From positions 40,566,001-40,630,000 of the forward strand of contig JASDFA010000007.1 of assembly GCA_035772735.1 (NCBI GenBank): DNA of 64,000 nucleotides. The letters run 5' to 3'. Of the stretch, positions 1 through 8,897 are shown one piece after another. The translations under genes were made by a program, and so were the position numbers. This DNA is from Datura wrightii. Taxonomy: Eukaryota > Streptophyta > Magnoliopsida > Solanales > Solanaceae. Numbering within the stretch: the first letter of the stretch is position 1; every line of letters starts with the position of its first letter. The notes below the pieces were generated by a model. The model did not search any database. It had not been told where the DNA came from and saw nothing but the letters and a program-made list of their open reading frames with translations.

Positions 1-654
1 CAGAGGGTTAGAAGTCGATCGTGCAAAGATTGAGGTGATTGAAAAGCTACCACCACCAGTGTCAGTGAAGGGTGTTCGCAGCTTTCTCGGACATGCTGGG
101 TTTTATAGACAATTCATCCAGAACTTCTCAAAAATTTCTAGACCGATATGCCGGTTGCTAGAAAAAGAGGTGAAGTTCGAATTTGACAAGGAATGTGTTG
201 AAGCATTCGAGGAGCTAAAAAAGAAGCTGGTGGAAGCGCCTATTCTCATTTCTCCTGATTGGGAACATCCTTTTGAGTTGATGTGTGATGCAAGTGACGT
301 GGCTGTAGGAGCTGTATTGGGGTAGCGTAGGAATACAATTTTCATTCCATTTATTATGCAAGAAAAACACTTGACGCTGCCCAAGTCAATTATACAGTCA
401 CGGAGAAGGAGATGCTGGCTTTAGTGTTTGCATTTGACAAGTTCAGATCCTATCTGGTGGGGTCGAAAGTGGTGGTATATACTGATCATGCAGCAATTCG
501 GTACTTGTTTGGCAAGAAGGATGCGAAGCCCAGGCTAATAAGGTAGATCTTATTGCTGCAAGAGTTTGATCTAGAGATCCTTGATAGAAAGGGGAGTGAG
601 AATCAGGTTGCAGACCACCTATCACGACTGGAGAGCCATTCACATGTGTAGGAA
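1..654 (+). pseudogene. pol fragment: RT C-terminal part and RNase H (element A)
   Basis: The first reading frame (35-325) holds the RT thumb/connection region with the FLGHAGFYRQFI and CDASD motifs typical of Ty3/gypsy pol. A TAG at 323-325 replaces a Gln codon. One base is missing near 350, which shifts the frame. RNase H follows with VYTDH (catalytic Asp) and DHLSRLE at its end. Further in-frame TAG codons lie at 544-546 and 649-651. RNase H removes the RNA strand during reverse transcription in the virus-like particle. This copy cannot make an active enzyme. The fragment enters from the left edge, so no start can be given. Confidence 0.88.
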
Positions 655-1992
655 GGTGAGCGCATCCGAGAAGAGTTCCCAGATGAACAACTCTTGGCAA
701 TAAAGGAAGTAGAACTCCCTTGGTACGTAGATATTTTGAACCTGTTAGTAAGTGGAGTATACCCACCGGAGGCAACGGCTCAACAAAGAAAGAAGCTGAG
801 GCATGAGTCCCGGTACTATATGTGGTATGCGCTGTACCTGTTCAAGCAAGGACCAGACCAAGTGATGAGGCGATGCATTCCAGAAAGTCAGATTGCATAA
901 GTGCTTAGGAGTTTTCATTCATCGCTGTATGGAGGTCATCATGGAGGAGAGCGAATAGCTCACAAGGTGCTACAGTCCGATTTCTTTTGGCCCACACTGT
1001 CCAGAGACGCTACAGCTTATGTCAAAATGTGTGATAGATGTCAAAGAACAGGAACAATCGGCAGGAGACAGGAGATGCCATTGCATCAGATATTAGAAGT
1101 TGAGGTTTTTGATGTATGGGGGATAGACTTTATGGGCTCGTTTCCACCATCATTTGGTAATCATTACATCTTGGTAGTAGTGGACTACGTGTCTAAGTGG
1201 GTCGAGGCAGTAGCTTGTCCCAGGAACGACAACAAGGTGGTGACAAAATTTGTGAAGAAGTAGATTTTCACCAGGTTCGGTATGCCCCGAGCTATTATCA
1301 GTGATGGAGGGGCACATTTTGTGAATGCAGGGTTCAGAAACTTGCTTGCTAAGTATGGGGTGCGGCACAAAGTGGCGACAGCGTATCATCCCCAAAATAG
1401 CGGGCAAGTAGAGTTGTCAAACAGGGAGATTAAGCAAATTCTGCAGAAAACAGTGAATGCACAACAAATTGATTGGGCAAGCAAACTTGACGATGCATTG
1501 TAAGCTTACAAAACTGCATACAAGACACCTATTGGGACTTCTCCGTACAGATTGGTTTATGGGAAGGCATGTAATCTACCTGTGGAGCTGGAACATCGAG
1601 CTTATTGGGCCATAAGAAAGCTAAACATAGATCCTGAGCTAGCAGGAAAGAAGAGATTGATGCAGCTGAGTGAGTTAGACGAGTTTCGATGGAACTCCTA
1701 TGGAAGTGCTAAATGCTACAAGGAGAAAACTAAAAGGTGTCACGACAGGCACATGGTGCATCAGATCTTTGAGCCGGGGCAAAAAGTGTTGCTGTTCAAC
1801 TCGAGGTTGAAACTCTTCCCAGGGAAGTTGCGGTCAAAGTGGTCAGGGCCATTTGAAGTTGTGAGAATGACCCCACACGGGGCAGTTGAATTGTGGCAAG
1901 AGGATAAATGTGCCACGTTTTTTGTGAATGGACAGAGATGTAAGCACTACTGGGGTGAAGACGTTATTCGAGATAAACTTCTATTACTTTAG
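655..1992 (+). pseudogene. integrase, Athila type, broken (element A)
   Basis: The N-terminal HHCC zinc module is visible at about 913-1047 (histidines around GGHH, cysteines in CDRC). The DDE core keeps all three acidic residues: Asp in VWGIDF (1126-1128), Asp in IISDG (1302-1304) and Glu in GQVELSN (1411-1413). The C-terminal part ends with a KHYWGED motif and a natural-looking stop at 1990-1992. Internal stops lie at 898-900 (TAA), 1261-1263 (TAG, from CAG by comparison with element E) and 1501-1503 (TAA where E has Trp). Integrase joins the cDNA to host DNA. The domains are complete but the gene is dead through stops, with no large deletion. Confidence 0.9.
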
Positions 1993-2258
1993 TAGAAGAG
2001 TAAGGATGAAAATCGTCGAGCCGCGATTGTAAACCAGGCGCCGCACGGGAGGCAACCCATGAATGTAATGTAATATATTAGTTAGGATTATTTGAAAAAA
2101 AAAAGAAAACGGCTGGGAATAGTTGGGAGGCAACCCATGATTTCTAAAAAAATATTGTCGTTGGATGATTTTCAGGTGAAATGGAGGGCCAAAATACAAA
2201 AGTGCAAGTGAAAAATCAAGATAAGAAAATAAAACTTAGGGACAATTCTAGAGAGCCC
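1993..2258 (+). other. post-pol non-coding spacer with GGGAGGCAACCC hairpins
   Basis: A block just after the integrase stop (2014-2062) contains GTCGAGCCGCGA and then CACGGGAGGCAACCCATG (2044-2061), which folds with GGG/CCC around an AGGCAA loop. The core repeats at 2123-2138 with stem TTGGG/CCCAT. The same block follows pol in element N (25737-25754, perfect 6-bp stem CACGGG/CCCGTG) and in M (53217-53232). No ORF is supported here. A function in RNA structure is inference. Confidence 0.6.
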
Positions 2259-2417
2259 TCACGTTGGCTCCGTGTCATGGAGGTGGACCTCCGCGTTACC
2301 CTCTGTGACACATTGAGGCTTCATTCTGGAATCTTTAAAAACTTCCAGAAAGCCTCCGCGTTGGCTCCGTGTCACGGAGCCTGGCCTCCGCGATGGCCTC
2401 CGTGACACGTTGAGGCA
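2259..2417. repeat. GC-rich palindromic module, spacer copy (element A)
   Basis: Several units built on the 15-bp palindrome CTCCGTGTCACGGAG and on CTCCGCG(A/T)TGG alternate over about 160 bp. The same module occurs in the U3 part of the LTR of this element (5690-5925) and at equivalent places in N, E, G, H and M. CpG density is far above that of the surrounding sequence. Confidence 0.75.
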
Positions 2418-2454
2418 AAGTTCGAGTTGAGTCACCTCGGGTTGACCCGCGCGA

Positions 2455-3309
2455 ATTACCCCTTTTAAACACCCCAAACCCCGATTTTTCCCACTTTTTT
2501 TCACATCTCCACGACAAAAACCCCAGTCCCCCTTCTCCCTCAAGCATGGCATGGAAGTACTCAACAAATTCCAAAAATTTCATTTCAATCGTGTTAAGTA
2601 AGGTTGTTCTTCCATTTTCTTTCAATTTTAGACGAAAAATTCAAACCTTGTACATATTTTGTGAGGAAAATCCGCCCTAAGGTATTGAGGAGGTATGTGA
2701 TTGTTTGAGCCATTGATGAATGTTGATTTTGTACTACTTTGTGCTTTGAACTCAATAATTACATGGCGTGTGTTGAGATTCTTCCATTGTTGATACCTAG
2801 GGTTGGGAAATTGAGTACGGGTTGAAAAATTGAATTGCAAAATTGAGCATTTGTTGACAACTTGAGTTGGATAATTGAGTATATGTTGAAAACTTAAGTT
2901 AGAAAATTGTGTGGATTGTATTGGAGTTTAAAAAAGAAATTTTTTTGTTCTTGAATTGTGAATGTGTGAGCTTGAACATCAAATGCTGGGGGAATGAAAG
3001 TAGGAAAATCCCATAGGTGGGTGCATAAAGTGCGAATTGATCATGATGTTGTTAATGAAAAGATGGATGAATTTTCATAATGCATTGTATGAAGTCTGAG
3101 TAGTACAGTGAAACCATTCCATCCATTTGTATGAATGCACTAAACCTGTTGGTAAATAAGAGCTGAAAGTAGGTGGTTGTTCTTGTCAATTTGTATTGGT
3201 TACGGCTAACGACTAAGTGTGGGGTGATTGATTTAAGTCCAACCTTAGTTATAGCCCAACTATGCCTTGAATAACATTTGAACTGTACGTTTTTGAATGC
3301 ATAGGACAA
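2455..3309 (+). promoter_or_regulatory. putative internal promoter, CT-rich leader and leader intron of ORF409
   Basis: After the palindromic module comes a TATA-like CCTTTTAAAC (about 2461-2470) and a CT-rich leader. A plausible splice donor is AA|GTAAGG with GT at 2598-2599. A plausible acceptor is the AG at 3303-3304, six bases before the ORF409 ATG. That gives an intron of about 707 bp. Elements N (26352-27054, 703 bp) and E (donor 38369, acceptor 46876) show donor and acceptor at the same places. Inside lies an AAGTGTGGGG motif (3215-3224). Transcription start and splicing are inferred from sequence only. Confidence 0.45.
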
Positions 3310-4539
3310 ATGTATGGAAGGCAGGATAAAGGCAAGGGTGCATCCATATTTGGCGCCAACAGGAAAAGAGTAAGAATTGGGGCAGCAGTACCAGCAACAC
3401 CATCTGTTTCTCGAGGGCAACACAGACAATATGGAACAAGATGGGTGACAGATGAGGGAAAGAAATGGTATTCCAATCACAAGGAAACCAAGTATTTCCC
3501 GGAGGAACAGATAGCACGAGAACCACTAGCACAAGAATTCTCAAGGATCCTACATAGGATTGACACCGTTGGGTTAAACTTCATTTTTGAAGAACCCAAG
3601 GAGTGCAATCTCCATCTTATCCGAGAATTCTACACTATTTGGAACCCGACTTTGCGCAGCCACACCGTCAAGATCAGAGGGCAGTTGGTTAATTTTGAAC
3701 CACAACATCTAAATGCAATCCTGGGGACGCGGGACACAGACGCTCATGTCCTCCGCCAGCTGAACATCACTCCACCATACGCAGATATCAGACGCACTTT
3801 ATTTGGAGCTCGATCGACAGCCAGGTGGAGTCGTCACAAGGAAAGGGGATACCACCAGACATTGCCATATTCCCAGATGAACACAGAAGCTCGGATATGG
3901 TTAAAGATAGTTTGCTCTTGTCTGATCCCGGGGGTGCACATGACTGATGTCACCTGGGATAGAGTTTGTCTGGTTTATGCACTGATGAAAGGGCTGGAAA
4001 TTAATGTTGGAGTGGTGATCATCTCCGTCATGAAGAGAGCCGGACTGCATCAGGGGCATTGGTATGGGTTCGGTGGTCTTCTCACCGCTTTCCTCAGGGG
4101 CCACGATATTGAAGAAGAGGCCTTGGATTACATCCCGCACATTAATCGTCGGGCTTTGGACGTCACCAAGACCAAAGCACCCGACACCACATATGGGTCG
4201 GTACTTACACTCACCGAGCGTCATGCTCAGAATGACCAGTTCATTTCTAGATTGTATGGTATGCAGATGCTACAGATGCTGCAGTTGCAGAATGGTGGGA
4301 GGCCTGCTACAGAGGATGAATTGTGGCAGCTCGAGATGGACTATCCATTTAATGAGCATGCCCGAGCCTTGTGCAAAATTGGGTCCGCATTTGTAAAGCT
4401 TGTGGATGATGACGTCCCTACTGACGAGGAAATACGCCGGGAGGACTCAGATATTGAGTCAGAGGAAGACAGCGGGGACGATTCTGATCTTGGCGATGAG
4501 GCACTGGCACCTGATGAAGAGATTGACTATTTTGATTGA
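3310..4539 (+). CDS. ORF409, putative plant transposon protein family, intact (element A)
   Basis: An uninterrupted 409-codon ORF in the position where Athila elements carry their extra, env-like ORF. Residues 1-45 are basic (RKRVRIG). A motif YGTRWVTDEGKKWY with a following HKETKYFP lies near residues 47-65. The central 250 residues hold REFYTIWNP, a KIRG strand and RQLNITPPYADIRRTLFGAR. The last 50 residues are strongly acidic (DDDVPTDEE, EDSDIESEED). I see no signal peptide or transmembrane segment, so it is not an obvious envelope protein. By recall it resembles the Pfam domain named putative plant transposon protein; its function is unknown. Broken copies lie at 27060-28240, 46882-48100 and 53747-54058. 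The ATG follows a candidate splice acceptor. It is striking that this ORF is open while pol of the same element has many stops. Confidence 0.85.
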   Translation: MYGRQDKGKGASIFGANRKRVRIGAAVPATPSVSRGQHRQYGTRWVTDEGKKWYSNHKETKYFPEEQIAREPLAQEFSRILHRIDTVGLNFIFEEPKECNLHLIREFYTIWNPTLRSHTVKIRGQLVNFEPQHLNAILGTRDTDAHVLRQLNITPPYADIRRTLFGARSTARWSRHKERGYHQTLPYSQMNTEARIWLKIVCSCLIPGVHMTDVTWDRVCLVYALMKGLEINVGVVIISVMKRAGLHQGHWYGFGGLLTAFLRGHDIEEEALDYIPHINRRALDVTKTKAPDTTYGSVLTLTERHAQNDQFISRLYGMQMLQMLQLQNGGRPATEDELWQLEMDYPFNEHARALCKIGSAFVKLVDDDVPTDEEIRREDSDIESEEDSGDDSDLGDEALAPDEEIDYFD

Positions 4540-5445
4540 TCAGGGAGTTACACCACCCAAACTTTGTTTTTAATTGCAAATATGTGAACACTGGGGACAG
4601 TGTTCCGATTAAGTGTGGGTGGGAGTAGTTAGGTGCTAGTGTAGAAATGTTGTTTGTGTTAGTGCTTATGTGGATGTGCTATTTGTGACTCTGTGACTCT
4701 GTGTTTCATGTTATGTGGCTGATGAATTTGTGGTAGCTGGTGATGTAATAAATAGTAAGCTGCTTTTGGAAGTTATGTGTAAATTTTTTGATTATATTTA
4801 TTTTTTTCTATCGATTTTTTGCTTGGGTTTCTCAGTTTTTATTTTCGGTGCTTTTCGCGAGAATAGTCCCCTTGAACCGACGTCTTAGATAGCGAATGTT
4901 CCCTATGATGGATGGATGACGACCATCTTAAGGGAAATTTAGTCGATAGGTTTAGATTTTTTTTCTTTCGTTTGTTTTCCAAACGTGTAGCTAATTAATG
5001 GTTTGACATTCTTGTTATGTGCTACACATGATTGTAAGATGCAAGTGTGATTTGTACGGAAGCATGCAAATGTGTTAAACATGTTGAGATACCTAGGCCC
5101 TAGAATTCGACTCGGTGTGATCAAGTCTTAATTATTGAATTCTTGTAATTAACTTGTGAGGGCACATGCTTAATGGGAGATATCATTCGATTCAGATGTC
5201 TTGATCGGTTGATTTGCACGAGTTTGCCAAGATCGAGAGTCTATTCTTGAGGTTAGGAGGTCTTAATGTGTTGTATTTCATTTCATTGATGAAACTGTGC
5301 ATGCTCTCTTGATGATTTTCTATCTTAAATAATCCTTATAGCCGTAGCTTGAATGGTCTCGCCAAATTAGCTATGCGTGAGTTTCAATTGCATGAGATGT
5401 GAAAGGATTGTTCGAGGACGAACAAGGTTTTAAGTGTGGGGTAGG
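4540..5445 (+). other. 3' non-coding region of element A with two hairpins and PPT
   Basis: No gene here. The stop of ORF409 is followed by a conserved TGATCAGGGAGTT and a perfect hairpin GAACACTG-GGGA-CAGTGTTC (4586-4605) with AAGTGTGGGTGGG just behind it. A conserved block of about 90 bp (around 4858-4950, core CTATGATGGATGGATGACG) is shared with N, E and H. Close to the LTR lies a second hairpin, TTGTTCG-AGGA-CGAACAA (5408-5425), then the polypurine tract AAGTGTGGGGTAGG (5432-5445), which primes plus-strand DNA synthesis in LTR retroelements. Confidence 0.7.
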
Positions 5446-6848
5446 TGATCTTGGGCATAATTGCACGCCCAAGTGATACTTTAATACTTCATTTCTACTT
5501 GTTTATCCAATTTTACATGTGCATTCTCATGTGATTTGTATGTAAATGTGGATTTATACTAACCAACATGATTAGTATTGTTTTGCAGTCTAGAAGGAAT
5601 TTTTGGAAGCTAATCTACAAGTTGGTGAAGTGTAGAAATGCACTCAGAAGCAAGAAGCGGAAGTCGACAAGGAAATTGGCCAAGTTTGGTGCTCCGCGAT
5701 GGAGGTCGTGTCACGCTACCATCGTGGAAGCATTCTGCCTAGAAGGAATTTTAACTTGATTTACAGTGGAGGTGCGCAATGGCACCATGTCACGGAGCCT
5801 AGGCTCGCGTTTACCTCCGTGCCACGCTAAAGACAATTACCTGGAAGCTAAGTTCCAGTGAGGCTCCGCGACAGGGACGTGGTATGGAGCTGATGCTCTG
5901 GGATACACTCCGTGCCACGTTACCAGTTATTTCGAGAAAAATTTCTCACTTGTATAAATGGCACACTTAGGTGTTATTTTAAAGTATCTGACATTTTGAG
6001 CAAGAACGTGGATAGCAGGTAGTTGAGAAGAAGAAGTCCTAGGGTTAATTCTCTTCCTTTTCCTCTTTAATTTCAATTGCTTGTATGATTTCTACTTGTT
6101 TGAAGATGTTTAATCCCCAAATGAGTGGCTAATTCACCTCTTGTTGAGGTTGAGGATAATTGCAGAAGAATGTAATTAATCATTGTTTCAGTTTTTATCT
6201 TCTCTATAATGGTTGTTCTACCAATTCTTGCTTTTACTACGTTAATGTTTGGCCAATGTTAATGTATATTCTAGAATTCCAATTTCGATTCCGAAAGGGA
6301 GACTAATTGGATAGATGTGAATTGGTGGAATATGTTCTTGTCTTGGTTGAGAAATTAAGGGTAGTACGTTCAGAATAGAAATATATCTGTAATGTCATAT
6401 TTGGTCATTTATGAAATTTGTTATGTATATCTAGAACATGGGTTTTTTGCATCACAGAAATGTGTAATGTAAGTCTCGTGATTCTTTAATTGGTGAGGAG
6501 TCGAAAGATCCAATCCATGGGTTATTAATTCCTGACTAACAACCGAAGAGAAGATTGACTGAACTTTAATTAATAAATTACATCCCTGCATGTTTGCCTT
6601 AACCTCAGCTTGTTCGTTGCTATTGTTTAGACTAACTTACAATATTCACTTAGGTTCACATTAACTATTAATCTTGACTCAAAAGCCTTATTTGTTTTGG
6701 TTGTCTACCTGCATAACAAAATCGTTTACTAACAATTAGGAAAATTACTGCCATATAACAGTCCCTGTGGGATCGATACTTGGCTTGAAATAAAGCCACT
6801 TTACTACTTGTACGACCATGTGCACTTGCGTGTAGTTGGGACCGAACA
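5446..6848 (+). repeat. 3' LTR of element A (1403 bp)
   Basis: Begins TGATCTTGGGC directly behind the polypurine tract and ends ACCGAACA. The first 28 bases contain the inverted repeat CTTGGGC/GCCCAAG (5450-5473). U3 carries the GC-rich palindromic module (about 5690-5925). A TATA box TATAAAT is at 5953-5959. The end (TGCACTTGCGTGTAG) is shared with the other Athila LTRs in the window. Confidence 0.9.
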
Positions 6849-8579
6849 ATGAGCCTGAGAACTGGTGTATCATGAAACAATACAACATAGAAAGTATGTG
6901 GTCAGTACGTGGAATGCACTGAGTATGCAAAGTAAGTAAAATAGACATTTAAAAAATATATGAAATTCATAAATAATCATAAGAGTAGGACGTCATGCTC
7001 GTATCATAAATCATAATAACATATCATATGGCTCAAGGTTTTCAAAACATTCTTAACGTAACATAATCATAATCATAATAGAAGAGATTTACTTAACATG
7101 ACCTGAACCAACATACATAATCATAACATACATAAATCATGAGGAACAGTGGGAGATTCTCTTAACCGATATACCCCATATGAGCACACATGAAGCCCGA
7201 CTTGTAACCCTAGTCGGGAGGGTATTTTTACCTTGTCAAGGGTAAAACCATGAAAGTGTGATATCACCATGAAAAGGGGCCATTTGGGCCAGGTACTAAC
7301 ATGAAAGTTTTCTGACATACCTATAGTGGCATGTGGTTCATGAGATCCGGGGCTTGACCTGAGCCTTGAACCTACTCGTTGTTCGATACAACTACAAAAA
7401 CATATATAGTGCTCATAAAAATACATACATGAGTTCATGGGCTAGTTAAAATCATGATTATCGTAAACATGCTTGAACATATGTGAACTAGCCATGACAT
7501 AAGGCCCGTGAGTCGGCCAAAAACATAATTCATGAATAATAAGATCCATACAAACTTGTAGATCATGTACATAGCTTGAATTTCATAAAATCATAATGGG
7601 TAATACAATAAATTCATAATTTAAAACATAAATTCATGTTGGGCTCGTAAAGAACATCAATGGGAACATAGCTCATAGTTCGATTCATCAGGGGCATGCA
7701 TAATTAAGCTTAATTGCTTAGAAAATCAAAATCACAATATTATAATCAATTTAAACTTAAAAGATGATCGAGACCCACAGATTATGAATATATTTAAAAA
7801 TCACAAAACCCACAATTAAATCATTAGATTTTTATATAAATCAAATACAAAACCCCATGAGTTTTTGTTAAATCTTAAGTAAAATCATAGAGTAGGAGCA
7901 TAGGTGTGGAAGAATTCACCCATTGATGACCTTATATACCTGGGATTATCAAATCCTAACTCTCCTTAGAAGCCCAAGAGTGAAATTTAGAGGAATTGGG
8001 GAAGAACACCTTGAATCACCTTCTAGACTCCTCTCTATACTCTTGCATGAATGAATGAGGCTTAACATGAACTTAACCCCCTTAACAGACCCCATTTAGA
8101 CCTTAAAACGATGTAGTTTAGGCCTTAGGAGTTTAGGAACTACGGAAACACCCTTACTAAAAATGCAAAAATTTCTAGTTGTCAGTCCCCACGAGGGACC
8201 TCATGAGTCGTTGCCAAGGGGCACGACTCATGGCCTGGATCCTTCATCCTCACTGCCCAAAATCACTCAGGGACCCCACAAATCATGGTGGATGACCACG
8301 ACTCGTGGTCACCACCCATGATCCCCACTGCCCAAAATCTTGACCAACCATACGCTCCAACCCATGGGGGACCTCACGAGTTGTGAGGTCTGACCACGAC
8401 TCATGGTCATGCCCATGCCTCCTCCACCTGAGCCTGCAAACCTTGCTGACCACGAGTCACCTCACGACTCGTGGTCACTCCCCACAACCTACCTCACGGG
8501 TCTTCCTGAGATCTGGTGTGAATTTTCAATTCCTTATTTTGAGTCCCAGGTCTGATCCTTGGGTTCTCGGGGTATAACA
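6849..8579 (-). repeat. 3' LTR of chromovirus C, cut by Athila A
   Basis: Homologous to 13962-15208. On the minus strand it starts TGTTATACCCC at 8579, next to the PPT. The U3 side (8180-8500) holds many copies of CACGACTCGTGG-like and CACGAG palindromes. The distal part of this LTR, equivalent to 13620-13961, should lie left of the window beyond Athila A. No coding sequence is supported here. Confidence 0.82.
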
Positions 8580-8597
8580 ATATCTCCCCCTTGGGAA
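8580..8597 (-). other. polypurine tract of chromovirus C
   Basis: On the minus strand CCAAGGGGGAGATAT lies directly upstream of the LTR start TGTTATACC. This is the expected primer for plus-strand synthesis. Confidence 0.75.
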
Positions 8598-8897
8598 CAT
8601 TCATCCTCGAATGTTAGAAACATGTAGAAAACTCAGAAACAAGCTATCACCACATACAAATACTGATCATTTAAGCTGAAAACTGACGGATTGACTACCT
8701 CCGAAAAGAACTACATAACTGAATTGAATTTAGACATCACATACATTTACCATATCATAAAACAAACTTGTACACATGAACTGAACATGAAAATTGATTA
8801 GAGGTTTAGGGCAAAGCTGATACCTTAAGCTGAAACTGAGCCAGTAGAGAACAAGTGTGGGTATCTAGCCATCATATGCACTTCGGTTTCCTATGTA

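Larger units (their letters stand above)
1..6848 (+). mobile_element. Athila-like Ty3/gypsy retrotransposon A, 5' part outside window
   Basis: Order seen on the plus strand: end of reverse transcriptase, RNase H, integrase, non-coding spacer, ORF409, 3' non-coding region, polypurine tract, 3' LTR. The LTR, gag, protease and first part of RT lie to the left of the window. The element ends at 6848, where sequence homologous to the inside of another LTR (element C, matching from about 13962) begins, so A is inserted in the LTR of C. The left target-site copy is not available, so the 5 bp after the LTR (atgag) cannot be confirmed as a duplication. Confidence 0.88.

Noticed and set aside
3052..3544. 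Minus-strand ORFs of 75 to 142 codons
   Set aside because: They overlap the intron and start of ORF409 in antisense. No family resemblance.
3310..4539. ORF409 as a retroviral-type envelope
   Set aside because: No signal peptide, transmembrane segment or cysteine pattern is visible. Only its position matches env-like ORFs.
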